Assembly: GCF_007859315.1 (NCBI RefSeq)
Contig: NZ_VOHA01000005.1
Coordinates: forward strand, 310,001 to 374,000
DNA: 64,000 nt
Direction of reading: 5' to 3'
DNA from: Reyranella sp. CPCC 100927
Lineage (GTDB): Bacteria; Pseudomonadota; Alphaproteobacteria; Reyranellales; Reyranellaceae
Every line of letters begins with the position of its first letter. Position 1 is the first letter of the stretch. The translations under genes and the position numbers were made by a program. The notes under the pieces were generated by a model. That model saw nothing but the letters and a program-made list of their open reading frames with translations, did not search any database and was not told where the DNA came from. Shown piece by piece: positions 34,198 to 43,935 of the stretch.

Positions 34198-34722
34198 CTA
34201 CACAGCCAACATCATGCGCTTCACCGACGGCGCGAAACCGAACGCGGCATAGAAGCGGATGGCTTCGGTGTTGAACTCGTGCACGGCGACCTCGACATGT
34301 GTCGCTCTGCGTTGGCGCGACCACTCGACGGCAGCCGACAGCAGACGCCGCCCGACACGTCGCCCGCGGGACGTCTCACGCACGACGAGGTTGTCGAGTT
34401 CAATCACGCGCCGCGGCACGGCTCCCGCGAATGCAGACGCCGGCCGCGTCACCAGCACCGCAAGGCCTGCCAGGCCGTCAGCAGCCGCGGCAACCAGGAT
34501 GGTCGACTCACGATCGGCCAGCAGCCTCGCCACCTCATCACGCGAGCGTGCCGGCCCGTCGAATTCCTGGAACAACTCCGGCCGCGCCTCACGGTGGACC
34601 GCATCCAGCGAATCGAACAGCGCGCACAATTCCTCGTAGTCGCGCAGGGTCGCGGTGCGAATGCGGATGTCGAGCGCCGCCGGCGGCCAGGCCTCGATCG
34701 TACTTTCAGCGGGATTTAACAT
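34198..34722 (-). CDS. GNAT family N-acetyltransferase
   Basis: Acetyltransferase of 174 aa with a single GNAT fold. The acetyl-CoA binding loop R-x-x-G-x-G is seen as SRGRRVGRRLL (near 128-138), preceded by the beta-4 strand RVIELDNLVV and followed by FYAAFGF near the C terminus. The substrate amine is unknown. It is monocistronic, flanked by a lone repeat arm downstream and an intrinsic terminator upstream. Confidence 0.88.
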   Translation of the reverse strand: MLNPAESTIEAWPPAALDIRIRTATLRDYEELCALFDSLDAVHREARPELFQEFDGPARSRDEVARLLADRESTILVAAAADGLAGLAVLVTRPASAFAGAVPRRVIELDNLVVRETSRGRRVGRRLLSAAVEWSRQRRATHVEVAVHEFNTEAIRFYAAFGFAPSVKRMMLAV

Positions 34723-34778
34723 TCGGGCTCTCCTGTCGCAGCTCGTGTCCGCCGCGGGCCGGAGGCCCTCTCGAAACG

Positions 34779-34805
34779 AAAAATGCCGCCGGTCAGCGGC
34801 GGCAT
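34779..34805 (-). terminator. Rho-independent terminator downstream of the DHDPS-family gene
   Basis: Perfect 9-bp stem ATGCCGCCG/CGGCGGCAT (34805-34797 pairing with 34791-34783) with a 5-nt loop, followed on the minus strand by TTTTTCG. It would end transcripts reading from the DHDPS-family gene that stops at 34955; the 150 bp between holds no other gene I can support. Confidence 0.7.
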
Positions 34806-34954
34806 CGTGTGGTCATGACCAATCGGCGCCGCCCTATGGGAGCGACGTAAAATACCAACGTGAGTGGTGGCGACGTCCGGTCATGTGAATCCCTATACAG
34901 GGGGATGGATCATCCGTCAATCAAACGTATGTCACCCCGAGCGGCACATACGGC

Positions 34955-35896
34955 TCACTCTGCAGCCCGCGCCATGGCCTGCCGCAGGCCCGGCATGGTG
35001 AAGCCCAGCGCCTCGAGCTTGGCGATGGAATCCCTGCCCTGTTCCTCGCTCACCTCGACCAGCGGCGGGCGAACCTTGTTCCAGGCCTGATCGGCACCGT
35101 AGTGCGCAATGACGTACTTCATGGCGGGGATCATGACGTAGCCCTGCATCACGGCGCGCACGTCGTTGATCTTCTTCTGCAGGGCATCGGCCTGCGGCTT
35201 GCCAACGCTGCGGTAGGTTTCAGCAATGGCGCCGGGATTGATATTGGCCGTCGCGCTGATGCAGCCGGCGCCGCCCAGGGTCACGTTCTCAACCAGCGGC
35301 TTCTCATTGCCGGAGAAGACGTCAAAGCCCTCCTTGGCGAAGGCATCGATCATGCTCTTGGTGTGCGGCCAGTCGTCGGAGCTGTCCTTCATGCCGGCGA
35401 TCTGCTGTGGATAGGCCTTCAGCAACCGCTCGACCAGCGTGTGCGTGATCGGCACCTGGGCCACCGGCGGGATATGATAGAGGTAGATGCGCAGGCGCGA
35501 ATCGCCTACCCGCTGCACGACCTCGGAGAAGTGCCGGAACAGGCCCTCGTCACTGACGCCCTTGTAGTAGAACGGCGGCAGCATCAGAACGCCCGACACG
35601 CCCAGCTTGGTGGCGTGCGCCGTCACCTTCACCGTCTCGGTCAGAGAGCAGGCACCGGTTCCCGGCATCATGCGTACCGGATCGACGCCGGCGCCGACCA
35701 CGGCGTCGAGCAGGGCCATGCGCTCGTCGGCGGCCATGGAATTGGCTTCGCTGTTGGTGCCGAACACGGCCAGGCCGCAATCCTGGCTCACCAGCCATTT
35801 GCAGTGGGCAATGAAACGGCTGGTATCCGGGCTGAGATCGGCCTTGAACGGTGTGACGACGGGCGACAACACGCCCTTGATGCGGGCCTGGGCCAT
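34955..35896 (-). CDS. Dihydrodipicolinate synthase family aldolase/dehydratase
   Basis: TIM-barrel protein of 313 aa of the DapA/NanA/KDG-aldolase superfamily. Schiff-base Lys170 in IAGMKDSS and Tyr140 in YLYHIPP are present; the substrate loop reads GTNSE (46-50) where true DapA has GTTGE, so a 2-keto acid other than pyruvate plus aspartate semialdehyde is likely. ATG 35896 has AGGAGA 5 nt before. It is divergent from an FAH-family gene with a 76-bp gap. The pair recalls the 2-keto-3-deoxy sugar acid pathways, in which a DHDPS-family dehydratase and FAH-family enzymes act in sequence. Confidence 0.9.
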   Translation of the reverse strand: MAQARIKGVLSPVVTPFKADLSPDTSRFIAHCKWLVSQDCGLAVFGTNSEANSMAADERMALLDAVVGAGVDPVRMMPGTGACSLTETVKVTAHATKLGVSGVLMLPPFYYKGVSDEGLFRHFSEVVQRVGDSRLRIYLYHIPPVAQVPITHTLVERLLKAYPQQIAGMKDSSDDWPHTKSMIDAFAKEGFDVFSGNEKPLVENVTLGGAGCISATANINPGAIAETYRSVGKPQADALQKKINDVRAVMQGYVMIPAMKYVIAHYGADQAWNKVRPPLVEVSEEQGRDSIAKLEALGFTMPGLRQAMARAAE

Positions 35897-35972
35897 GGTA
35901 TCTCCTGCACGAGGTCGCCGCTGGATGCCATGAACGCGTCAACCCGTCCAGTGCCGGCGCGGGAGGATACCT

Positions 35973-37166
35973 ATGACTGACGCCCATATATGGCGCCAAT
36001 ACCCCATCCTGCCGGATGACGGCGTGAGCGGAACCCTGCTGGGCCGCGTCTGGCGGCCGACGCAGGACGACAAGCCAGGTGGCCCCAGTGTCGTGGCAGT
36101 GCGCGCAGACGGCGTGTTCGACATCACTCGGGCGGCACCGACAACGTCGTTCCTGCTGAACCTGCCCGACCCGGCGGCTCGGATCCGCAATGCCGCCGGC
36201 GAGCGGTTGGGCACCATCGAGGATATCGCCGCCAACACCACCGCCGAGAAACGCGACGAATCACAGCCGTGGCTTCTGGCCCCGATCGACTTGCAGGCCG
36301 TGAAAGCCGCCGGCGTAACCTTTGCCGTCAGCTTGCTGGAGCGGTTGATCGAAGAACAGGCCAAGGGTGATCCCTCGCGCGCTGAAGGCGTACGCCAGGA
36401 ATTGAGCGCCGCGGTCGGCGCCGACATTGCCCGCGTAAAACCGGGCTCGCCGCAGGCCGAGCAGCTCAAGCAGGCACTGATCAAGAAAGGCCTGTGGTCG
36501 CCGTACCTGGAGGTGGGCATCGGCCCGCATGCCGAGATCTTCACCAAGGCACCGCCGATGGCCTCGGTCGGCTATGGCGTCGATGTCGGCATCCGCGCCG
36601 ACTCGGACTGGACCAACCCGGAGCCGGAAGTCGTGCTGGTGGTGAATGCGCGCGGTGAGATCGTGGGCGCGACCCTGGGCAACGACGTGAACCTGCGCGA
36701 CATGGAGGGCCGCTCCGCCCTGCTGCTGGGCAAGGCCAAGGACAACAACGCCTCCTCCGCGGTCGGCCCCTTCATCCGCTTGTTCGACAGAACATTCTCC
36801 CTCGACGACGTGCGCCGGGCGGAAGTGCAGCTCGACGTCATGGGGCCGGACCAGTTCCACCTCAAGGGGCGCAGCGATCTGGGCCAGATCAGCCGCGACC
36901 CGACCGAACTGGTGAGCCAGGCCATGGGCCAGCACCATCAGTATCCTGACGGCATGGTGCTCTATACCGGCACCCTGTTCGCCCCCACCCAGCCGCGCTT
37001 GCCCGGCGGTGCGGGCTTTACCCATGTGCTGGGCGACTATGTCGCCATCCGCTCGCCCAAGCTCGGCACCCTGATGAACCGCGTGAATCGCTGCGATGCC
37101 ATCCCGCCGTGGACGTTCGGTGCGGGCGCCCTGATGCAGAACCTCGCCGCGCGTGGCCTGTTGTGA
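35973..37166 (+). CDS. Fumarylacetoacetate hydrolase family protein
   Basis: Protein of 397 aa with a C-terminal FAH domain (about 195-390). Metal motif E-x-E in NPEPEVVLVVN, then TLGNDVNLRDMEGRS and the KAKDNNASSAVGP loop. The long N-terminal part is like that of 2-keto-3-deoxy-arabinonate dehydratases (KdaD type) rather than of FAH itself. It probably dehydrates or cleaves a sugar-derived 2-keto acid. GGAGGA lies 5 nt before the ATG. Its stop overlaps the GTG of the GNAT gene (GTGA), the first of two such overlaps in this operon. Confidence 0.9.
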   Translation: MTDAHIWRQYPILPDDGVSGTLLGRVWRPTQDDKPGGPSVVAVRADGVFDITRAAPTTSFLLNLPDPAARIRNAAGERLGTIEDIAANTTAEKRDESQPWLLAPIDLQAVKAAGVTFAVSLLERLIEEQAKGDPSRAEGVRQELSAAVGADIARVKPGSPQAEQLKQALIKKGLWSPYLEVGIGPHAEIFTKAPPMASVGYGVDVGIRADSDWTNPEPEVVLVVNARGEIVGATLGNDVNLRDMEGRSALLLGKAKDNNASSAVGPFIRLFDRTFSLDDVRRAEVQLDVMGPDQFHLKGRSDLGQISRDPTELVSQAMGQHHQYPDGMVLYTGTLFAPTQPRLPGGAGFTHVLGDYVAIRSPKLGTLMNRVNRCDAIPPWTFGAGALMQNLAARGLL

Positions 37167-37960
37167 CGAAACCCGCCGAGCCGTCGGTGATCGAGTCGCT
37201 CGAGCGCGAGCCGTTGCGCAACATCGTGCTGCTGAAGCACCTCGAGGCCTTCCCGGACCATACGCAGGTGCATCACGCCGCCAGCGCATCAGGCACCGGG
37301 ACGCTCGTTCTGCTGGAGGTCGCCGCGAGTGCGTACGACAGCCGCACGTATCCGGCGGCGACATTCGCGGCCTTGATCTCGAGTGATCACCCCAGCCTCA
37401 CGCGGCAACTGCTCGATGCGGTGCCGCCTGATGTCGGGGTCGTCTTCAAACTGTCGAGCAACGGCGATCGCGATGTCGTCGCCGCGCGGTTTTCGCTCGA
37501 GCGTACGACCAGCGTTCTATCCTTCACGGCGCGGCCATCACGCTTCGCCCATGACGACGGCGTGCGCCTGACCGCCGAACCGAGCGAAGCGATGTACACC
37601 TTCTTCGCGTCGCAAGACCATGATCGAGACTGGCTCGAACCGCTGCTTCGATCGGGCCGTGCCTTCACTTGTGTGCTCGAGCACGGCGGCCAGCCTGTGG
37701 CCGTCTGCTTCGCTTTCGAAAACTACCGGCGCGTCTGGGAAGTCGGTGGTGTCTTTACGCCACCGGAACATCGCGGCCAAGGCCTTGCCGCGCGCGTGGT
37801 TCGCACGGCGCTTGCCGAGCTTGAACGCCGCCAGCTGATCCCCCGCTACCAGGTGCACGAGGAGAACGTGCCCTCGGTGCGGCTGGCGCAATCCATCGGC
37901 CTCGATCAGTTTCTGCAGATCACGCACTTTCTCCACGCCCCAGGAGCAACCACGCGATGA
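37163..37960 (+). CDS. GNAT family N-acetyltransferase
   Basis: Protein of 265 aa. The C-terminal half is a GNAT domain (about 140-262) with acetyl-CoA loop PPEHRGQGLAARVV; the N-terminal half (about 10-130) looks like a degenerate GNAT copy, as in FR47-like proteins. GTG 37163 is chosen because it overlaps the FAH stop (GTGA at 37163-37166). Its own stop overlaps the amidase ATG (ATGA at 37957-37960). Tight coupling with hydrolase and amidase suggests it acetylates an amino intermediate or protects against one; this is inference. Confidence 0.85.
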   Translation: MTKPAEPSVIESLEREPLRNIVLLKHLEAFPDHTQVHHAASASGTGTLVLLEVAASAYDSRTYPAATFAALISSDHPSLTRQLLDAVPPDVGVVFKLSSNGDRDVVAARFSLERTTSVLSFTARPSRFAHDDGVRLTAEPSEAMYTFFASQDHDRDWLEPLLRSGRAFTCVLEHGGQPVAVCFAFENYRRVWEVGGVFTPPEHRGQGLAARVVRTALAELERRQLIPRYQVHEENVPSVRLAQSIGLDQFLQITHFLHAPGATTR

Positions 37961-39378
37961 CGGAGCTCTGGCAACTATCCGCCGATGCCTTGCGGCGCAA
38001 GATTGCAAGCAAGGACGTCTCGCCCGTCGAGGTGACCAAAACCGTTCTCGATCGGGCCGAACAACTACAGCCGCGCCTCAATGCCTTCATTACGATCTGC
38101 CGTGAGCAGGCGCTGGCGAGCGCACAGCGCGCCGAAGATGCCGTCGTGAAGGGCGAGACATTGGGCCTGCTGCACGGTGTGCCGTACGGCGTGAAGGACC
38201 TGGTCAACACGGCAGGCGTGCGCACGACATTCGGCTCCCTGCTCTACAAGGATAACATCCCCACCGACGATGCGGTGGCGGCGGCGCGAATGAAGGCGGC
38301 CGGCGGCATCCTGATCGGCAAGACCGCGACGCCGGAGTTCGGCCACAAGGCATTGACCGACGCGCCGCTGTTCGGCCGCTCCTGCAATGCCTGGGATCAG
38401 ACGCGCACCTGCGGCGGATCGAGCGGTGGTGCCGCGGCCGCGGTTGCGGCGGGCCTCGGGCCGGTCGGCATCGCCACCGACGGCGGCGGCTCGACGCGCA
38501 TCCCGGCAGCCTGCAATGGCCTCGTTGGCCTCAAGCCCACGCTGGGAACGATCCCGCACAGCCAGGTCCAGGATGCGTTCGGCAACTACACCTACGTCAC
38601 ACCCATGTCGCGTACGGTCATGGATACCGCGCTGCAGATGCAGGCCATGGCGGGCTCGCATCCCAGCGACCCCTGGTCGATCGGCGTGCCGGTACAGGAC
38701 TATGTCGCGGCGGCAAGCCCGCAGGGCGACCTCAAGGGCAAGCGCATCCTGTGGTCGCTGACCCTGGGCAACACAGTCGTCTCCCGCGATGTGCAGGCGG
38801 CGTTCGAGGCGGCCTTGCAACGTTTGCAGGCGCTCGGCGCCGAGCTGGTCGAACTGACCGACGCGCTGCCGGCCATGGAGCCGGTATGGCGCGTCATCAA
38901 CCACGGCACGTGGCGCGCCCGCTTCAGCGACATGATCGCCAAGAACGGCAACCAGATGACACCGTCGCTGGTGCGCCAGGTGCAGATGGCCGCCGACTGG
39001 AGCGCGACCGACTATCAGAAGGCGATGTTCACACGCGCCGAGATCTTCCGACGCATCCAGGGCTGGTTCGAGACCTGCGACTGGTTCGTGACGCCGACCC
39101 TGACGCGCACAGCGTTGCCGATCGACCAGGACCTCTTCGATCCGATCACCATAGACGGCCAGGTCGTGGGCGAGCTGCGCAGCAACCTCTTCCCCTACAC
39201 CATGCCGTTCAACATCACCGGTCACCCGGCCATGAGCCTGTGCTGCGGCTTCGGCAACGACGGCCTGCCGATCGGCCTGCATATCGTCGGCCGCTTCCGT
39301 GACGATGCGTCGGTGGTCCGGCTGGGCGCGCTCTACGAGGCAATGGAAACATGGATGAACAAATGGCCCGCTCTGTGA
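37957..39378 (+). CDS. Amidase signature family amidase
   Basis: Ser-Ser-Lys hydrolase of 473 aa. Lys80 in GVPYGVKD, cis-Ser in GGSSGG (153-158) and nucleophile Ser179 in [10 protein letters not shown]. Family members cleave aliphatic, aryl or peptide amides, or glutaminyl-tRNA in GatA; with no gatC/gatB here it is a catabolic amidase. It starts within the GNAT stop (ATGA). Last gene of the FAH-GNAT-amidase unit; a weak hairpin follows at 39412-39430. Confidence 0.93.
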   Translation: MTELWQLSADALRRKIASKDVSPVEVTKTVLDRAEQLQPRLNAFITICREQALASAQRAEDAVVKGETLGLLHGVPYGVKDLVNTAGVRTTFGSLLYKDNIPTDDAVAAARMKAAGGILIGKTATPEFGHKALTDAPLFGRSCNAWDQTRTCGGSSGGAAAAVAAGLGPVGIATDGGGSTRIPAACNGLVGLKPTLGTIPHSQVQDAFGNYTYVTPMSRTVMDTALQMQAMAGSHPSDPWSIGVPVQDYVAAASPQGDLKGKRILWSLTLGNTVVSRDVQAAFEAALQRLQALGAELVELTDALPAMEPVWRVINHGTWRARFSDMIAKNGNQMTPSLVRQVQMAADWSATDYQKAMFTRAEIFRRIQGWFETCDWFVTPTLTRTALPIDQDLFDPITIDGQVVGELRSNLFPYTMPFNITGHPAMSLCCGFGNDGLPIGLHIVGRFRDDASVVRLGALYEAMETWMNKWPAL

Positions 39379-39411
39379 CAGATCCGGGTTCCGCCAGTCG
39401 GATATGAGCCT

Positions 39412-39430
39412 CCGCACGACAGAAGTGCGG
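39412..39430 (+). terminator. Weak hairpin after the amidase gene
   Basis: CCGCAC (39412-39417) and GTGCGG (39425-39430) with a 7-nt loop, followed by CGTTTGGGG. Position 33 bp after the amidase stop fits a terminator, but the T run is short. Confidence 0.35.
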
Positions 39431-39520
39431 CGTTTGGGGCTTCGACAACGTCACGATCATGGCTAAACTGACACCCGAACGTTTTCATTGATTACTCTCG
39501 CCGACGGAAGCAGGGAACCG

Positions 39521-41053
39521 ATGCCCGACACAGTCACCCAGACGACGCCGCGTCCGCAGTCTGACCGCGCCGGAGCAGGCGGTGCGGCGACCACCGAACA
39601 CTTCGACGTCGTGATCGTGGGTGCCGGCATCTCCGGTATCGGCGGTGCCTACCACCTCACCCAGCAGAGCCCCGACACCCGCTTCGTGATCCTCGAAGCG
39701 CAGGAAAGCTTCGGCGGCACCTGGATCACCCACAAATATCCCGGCATCCGTTCCGACAGCGATCTCTACACCTTCGGCTACCGCTTCAAACCCTGGACCA
39801 GCGCACCGATCGCGTCGGCTGCCGAGATCCTCACCTACATGAACGAGGTGATCGCCGACAACGATCTGGCCCGTCATATCCGCTATCGGCACAAGATCCG
39901 CTCGGCCACATGGTCCAGCGCCGACAACCAGTGGACGCTCGAGGCCACGCGCGGCGATACCGGTGAAACCGTACGGATCAGCGCCAACTTCCTGTGGATG
40001 TGCCAAGGCTACTACCGGCACGACGGGGGCTACACGCCGGAATGGCCCGATATGGCCGCCTTCAAGGGCCGTATCGTCCACCCGCAGGTCTGGCCCAAGG
40101 ATCTCGACTACACCGGCAAGAAGATGATCGTGATCGGTTCGGGCGCTACGGCCGCGACCCTGGTACCGGCGGTCGCCGAACAGGCCGCGCACGTCACCAT
40201 GCTGCAGCGGACGCCGACCTATTTCATCCCGGCCCGCAACGCCAACGTGCTGGCCGACACCCTGCGCGAGCTGCAGATCGACGAGACGTGGATCCACGAG
40301 ATCGTGCGCCGCAAGATCCTGTTCGATCAGGCCACCTTCACGCGCCGCTCGTTCGAAGAACCCGACGTGGTGAAGAACGAGCTGCTGGCCGGCGTCCGGG
40401 CCTTTCTCGGGCCCGACTATGACGTCGACAAGCATTTCACCCCGAGCTACCGGCCGTGGCGCCAGCGCATCGCCTATGTTCCCGACGGCGATCTGTTCAG
40501 GAGCGTGCGGTCGGGCAAGGCGTCGGTGGTCACCGACGACATCGAGCGCTTCACGGAAAAGGGTATCCTGTTGAAGTCCGGGCAGGAGCTCGAGGCCGAC
40601 ATCATCGTCACCGCGACCGGCTTCCATCTCAACGTGCTGGGCGATATCGCCTTCGCCATCGACGGCAAGCCGTTGGCATTCTCCGACTCGGTGACGTATC
40701 GCGGCATGATGTTCACGGGCGTGCCGAACATGGCCTGGGTGTTCGGCTATTTCCGTGCCAGCTGGACCCTGCGGTCCGACCTGGTGAGCGACTTCGTGTG
40801 CCGTCTGCTGGCGCACATGAAGGCCAAGGGCGCGCGTCGCGTCGAGGTGGCGCTGCGGCCGGAGGACGGCGACATGAAGCTGCTGCCGTGGATCGACACC
40901 GAAAACTTCAACCCCGGCTACATCCTGCGCGGCATGCACCTGCTGCCCAAGCGCGGCGAGAAGCCCGAATGGCAGCACACCCAGGACTACTGGGGCGAGA
41001 AGGATATCTTCCCGGCCATCGATCTCGACGACCGCGCCTTCGTCTACGGCTAG
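39521..41053 (+). CDS. Flavin-containing Baeyer-Villiger-type monooxygenase
   Basis: Protein of 510 aa with two dinucleotide-binding folds: FAD site GAGISGIGG (34-42) and NADPH site GSGATAATL near 205. The Baeyer-Villiger fingerprint F-x-G-x3-H-x3-W-P is seen as FKGRIVHPQVWP near 181-192. The ATGFHL motif near 369 is typical of FMO/BVMO enzymes. It inserts oxygen next to a ketone to give an ester or lactone, or oxidises a heteroatom. ATG 39521 with CAGGGAA 5 nt before was chosen; an upstream in-frame ATT/ATG region lacks a ribosome site. Confidence 0.92.
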   Translation: MPDTVTQTTPRPQSDRAGAGGAATTEHFDVVIVGAGISGIGGAYHLTQQSPDTRFVILEAQESFGGTWITHKYPGIRSDSDLYTFGYRFKPWTSAPIASAAEILTYMNEVIADNDLARHIRYRHKIRSATWSSADNQWTLEATRGDTGETVRISANFLWMCQGYYRHDGGYTPEWPDMAAFKGRIVHPQVWPKDLDYTGKKMIVIGSGATAATLVPAVAEQAAHVTMLQRTPTYFIPARNANVLADTLRELQIDETWIHEIVRRKILFDQATFTRRSFEEPDVVKNELLAGVRAFLGPDYDVDKHFTPSYRPWRQRIAYVPDGDLFRSVRSGKASVVTDDIERFTEKGILLKSGQELEADIIVTATGFHLNVLGDIAFAIDGKPLAFSDSVTYRGMMFTGVPNMAWVFGYFRASWTLRSDLVSDFVCRLLAHMKAKGARRVEVALRPEDGDMKLLPWIDTENFNPGYILRGMHLLPKRGEKPEWQHTQDYWGEKDIFPAIDLDDRAFVYG

Positions 41054-41208
41054 ATCTGCGGGCGGCACATCAGAGCGCCGAACGCTCGCGCTTTCGGCAC
41101 ATGGCTGCTGCGTTCGCATTGCGAACCGCGCCACTCGACGCGGTTCGCGATGCGTGGCCAAATTCTCCCAATGCGCGCACCCAAGCGCCGGTGTGGAGGA
41201 AGCGGCCC

Positions 41209-42921
41209 ATGCATGATCTTGTCATTCGCGGCGGCACAATCGTCGACGGCAGCGGCGCGGCTTCGATCGAGGGCGACATCGCCGTCGACAACGGCACCAT
41301 CACGGCCGTCGGCGGCACAGCCAGCCGTGGACGCGAGGAACTCGATGCGCGCGGCCTGATCGTGGCGCCGGGCTGGGTCGACATCCACACCCACTACGAC
41401 GGCCAGGTGACCTGGGATCCCTATCTGACTCCGTCAGGCTGGCATGGCGTCACCACGGCGGTGATGGGCAACTGCGGAGTCGGCTTCGCGCCGGCGCGAC
41501 CGGATCGCCGCGACTGGCTGATCGGGCTGATGGAGGGCGTCGAGGACATTCCCGGCACGGCCCTGGCCGAAGGCATCCGCTGGGAGTGGGAGACGTTCCC
41601 GCAGTATCTCGATGCGCTGGAAAAGATGCCGCGCGCGATGGATATCGCGACCCAGGTGCCGCATGGCGCCGTGCGCGCCTACATCATGGGCGACCGTGGC
41701 GCCGACAACGAGGTCGCGACCGACGACGATATCCGGCAGATGGCCGCCATTGTCGCCGACGGCGTTCGCGCCGGCGCCCTGGGCTTCTCGACGTCGCGTA
41801 CGCGCCTGCATCGGGCCGTCGACGGCCGCGAAGTGCCTGGGACCTTCGCCAATGCCAAGGAGATGGTGGAACTGGGCCGCGCCGTAAAACGGGGCGGCTA
41901 TGGCGTGGTCGAGATCGCGTCCGACATGACGCCCAAGCAGGATGAGTTCGCCTGGATGACGGCGCTGTCGCGCGAAACCGGCCTGCCGATCACCTATGCC
42001 CTGGTGCAGAACGCGGCACACCCCGGCAAATGGCGCGCCCTGCTCGACCAGACCGCCGAGGCGCGCGCATCAGGCGCCAACATCACAGCCCAGGTCGCCT
42101 GTCGGCCGGTGGGCGTCCTGTTGGGCCTGCAAAGCCGCGTGCAGCCGTTCACGACCTGTCCTTCGTACATGGCAATCGCCGACAAGCCGCTGGACGAGCG
42201 TGTGCGCCTGATGCGCGATCCGGCGCTGAAGGCCCGTATCCTCGCCGAGAGCGCCCAGAACACCAAGCGCGAATGGTTCCGGCCGGCCGGCCAGTTCGAC
42301 AACATCTTCGCGCTGGGTGATCCGCCCAACTACGAGCCCACGCCCGAGCAGTCGATCGCCCATGTCGCCGCCGCCGTCGGCCGCGATCCCAACGAATACC
42401 TCTACGACCTGATGCTGCAGCGCGAGGGTCGCGAGTTGCTCTACTTCCCGACGCTCAACTACGCCGACCGCAATTTCGATGCGCTCGACACCATGCTGCG
42501 CCATCCCGATACGGTGCTGAGCCTGTCGGATGGCGGTGCCCATTGCGGCGTCATCTGCGACGCCAGTGCGCCCACGTTCCTGCTGACGCACTGGGTCAAG
42601 GGTCGCACCCGCGGTCCGCGTCTGGGGTTGGAGCAGGCCGTCCGCCTGCAGACCCGCCGCACCGCCGAGGTCTATGGCCTGTTCGACCGTGGCCTGCTCA
42701 AGCCGGGCCTGAAAGCAGACATCAACGTCATCGACCTCGACAACCTGCGGCTGGATCCACCGGTGATGGCCTACGACCTGCCCGCCCAGGGCCGCCGGCT
42801 GCTGCAACGCGGCCACGGCTATCGCGCCACCATCGTCTCGGGCCAGGTGACCTGGCGCGACGGCGAGGCCACCGGCGCCCTGCCCGGCCATCTGATCCGC
42901 GGGCCGCAGTCGCCGCGCTAG
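41209..42921 (+). CDS. Amidohydrolase, N-acyl-D-amino-acid deacylase family
   Basis: Metal-dependent amidohydrolase of 570 aa. Metal motif DIHTHYDGQ (His60, His62), VMGNCGVG (Cys ligand typical of D-aminoacylases) and C-terminal LSDGGAHCG with the catalytic Asp. The family removes acyl groups from D-amino acids or hydrolyses cyclic amides. GGAGGA ends 8 nt before ATG 41209; the frame stays open much further upstream over the monooxygenase gene but there it is an out-of-frame shadow. It follows the monooxygenase by 155 bp on the same strand. Confidence 0.92.
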   Translation: MHDLVIRGGTIVDGSGAASIEGDIAVDNGTITAVGGTASRGREELDARGLIVAPGWVDIHTHYDGQVTWDPYLTPSGWHGVTTAVMGNCGVGFAPARPDRRDWLIGLMEGVEDIPGTALAEGIRWEWETFPQYLDALEKMPRAMDIATQVPHGAVRAYIMGDRGADNEVATDDDIRQMAAIVADGVRAGALGFSTSRTRLHRAVDGREVPGTFANAKEMVELGRAVKRGGYGVVEIASDMTPKQDEFAWMTALSRETGLPITYALVQNAAHPGKWRALLDQTAEARASGANITAQVACRPVGVLLGLQSRVQPFTTCPSYMAIADKPLDERVRLMRDPALKARILAESAQNTKREWFRPAGQFDNIFALGDPPNYEPTPEQSIAHVAAAVGRDPNEYLYDLMLQREGRELLYFPTLNYADRNFDALDTMLRHPDTVLSLSDGGAHCGVICDASAPTFLLTHWVKGRTRGPRLGLEQAVRLQTRRTAEVYGLFDRGLLKPGLKADINVIDLDNLRLDPPVMAYDLPAQGRRLLQRGHGYRATIVSGQVTWRDGEATGALPGHLIRGPQSPR

Positions 42922-42933
42922 TACATCAGAATC

Positions 42934-43035
42934 GTCATCCCGAGCGCAGCGAGGGATCTTTCGATGCAGGCGCACCCATGCGTCACTTGCAGAAGATCCC
43001 TCTCCTGAGCCTGCCGAAGGGGCGCTCGGGATGAC
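42934..43035. repeat. Dispersed palindromic element, family 1, copy C (inverted centre, interrupted arm)
   Basis: Left arm 42934-42960 is identical to copy A. The centre equals the reverse complement of the copy A centre with two changes. The right arm (42993-43035) is interrupted after AAGATCCCTC by TCCTGAGCCTGCCGAAGGGG and then resumes CGCTCGGGATGAC. It sits between convergent amidohydrolase and dioxygenase genes. Confidence 0.88.
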
Positions 43036-43083
43036 ACCTGTATCACCGACGAGTGATTCCGAGTAATAGGCGGTGGCCGTCAT

Positions 43084-43935
43084 TCAGGCGGGCCGGTCAC
43101 CCGCCAGGGTGATGCGGTGCAGGATTCGGCGGTAGCCGTGATAGTCGTTGATCGGGTTGTGCATGGCGCAGCGATTGTCCCATAGCGCCAGCGAACCGGG
43201 TTGCCAGCGGAAGCGGCAGGTGAACTCCGGCCGGACCTGATGCTGGAACAGGAAGTCGAGCAGCGGCTGGCTCTCCTTCTCGGTCCAGCCCTTGAACTGT
43301 GTCGTGTGACCGGTGTTGAGGAAGAGCGCCTTGCGCCCGGTTTCCGGATGCGTGCGCACGATGGGATGTTCGGCGATCAGCGTCTTCAGTTCCTCGCCGG
43401 CTGCCTTCAGCCGGTCTTCGCGGGTCTTGGACGCGTCGGCCTTGAGCGATGAACTGATGCCGGTCAGCCCGTCGAGCACGTGGCGCATGCCGGCGGACAG
43501 TGTTTCGTAGGCAAGGTACTGATTGGCAAATTCTGTATCGCCGCCCTGCGGTGGGATTTCCTTGGCATAGAGCATGCTCGCCATCGGTGGCCGCTCCAGG
43601 TAGGTCGTGTCGGAGTGCCAGACTCCGCCGAAGTTGGTGCGCTCGTGCTCCAGCTTCATCACAGGCGTGATCAGCGGCTGATCCGGCAACCCCTTGAGCT
43701 GCGGGTATTCCATCGGCTCACCCAGGCGCCGCGCGAAGGCGACCTGCTGCGCCGGCGTCAGGGTCTGATCGCGGAAGAACACCACCAGGTGATCCAGCCA
43801 CGCTTGGCGCACCTCGGCGATCATGTCGTCGTCCAAATCCTGCGACAGGTCGATGCCGTGCAACTCGGCGCCCAGCGCACCGGCGATCGGTCGGACATCC
43901 AGGTACTGGAAATTGCGGCGAGCTTGTTGCGTCAT
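43084..43935 (-). CDS. TauD/TfdA family Fe(II)/2-oxoglutarate dioxygenase
   Basis: Protein of 283 aa with the jelly-roll dioxygenase fold. Iron ligands His107 and Asp109 in WHSDTTYLERPP, distal His259 in AMHNPINDYHG, and the 2-oxoglutarate Arg in YRRILHR shortly after. Members release sulfite from taurine or hydroxylate aryloxyalkanoates and related acids; the substrate is not resolved. ATG 43935 overlaps the enoyl-CoA hydratase stop by 4 bp (ATGA), so the two are coupled. The frame extends upstream out of phase with that gene and was not used. Confidence 0.92.
   Translation of the reverse strand: MTQQARRNFQYLDVRPIAGALGAELHGIDLSQDLDDDMIAEVRQAWLDHLVVFFRDQTLTPAQQVAFARRLGEPMEYPQLKGLPDQPLITPVMKLEHERTNFGGVWHSDTTYLERPPMASMLYAKEIPPQGGDTEFANQYLAYETLSAGMRHVLDGLTGISSSLKADASKTREDRLKAAGEELKTLIAEHPIVRTHPETGRKALFLNTGHTTQFKGWTEKESQPLLDFLFQHQVRPEFTCRFRWQPGSLALWDNRCAMHNPINDYHGYRRILHRITLAGDRPA

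Noticed and set aside
40456-41208. N-terminal extension of the amidohydrolase frame
   Set aside because: Shadow of the monooxygenase; ATG 41209 has a strong GGAGGA.
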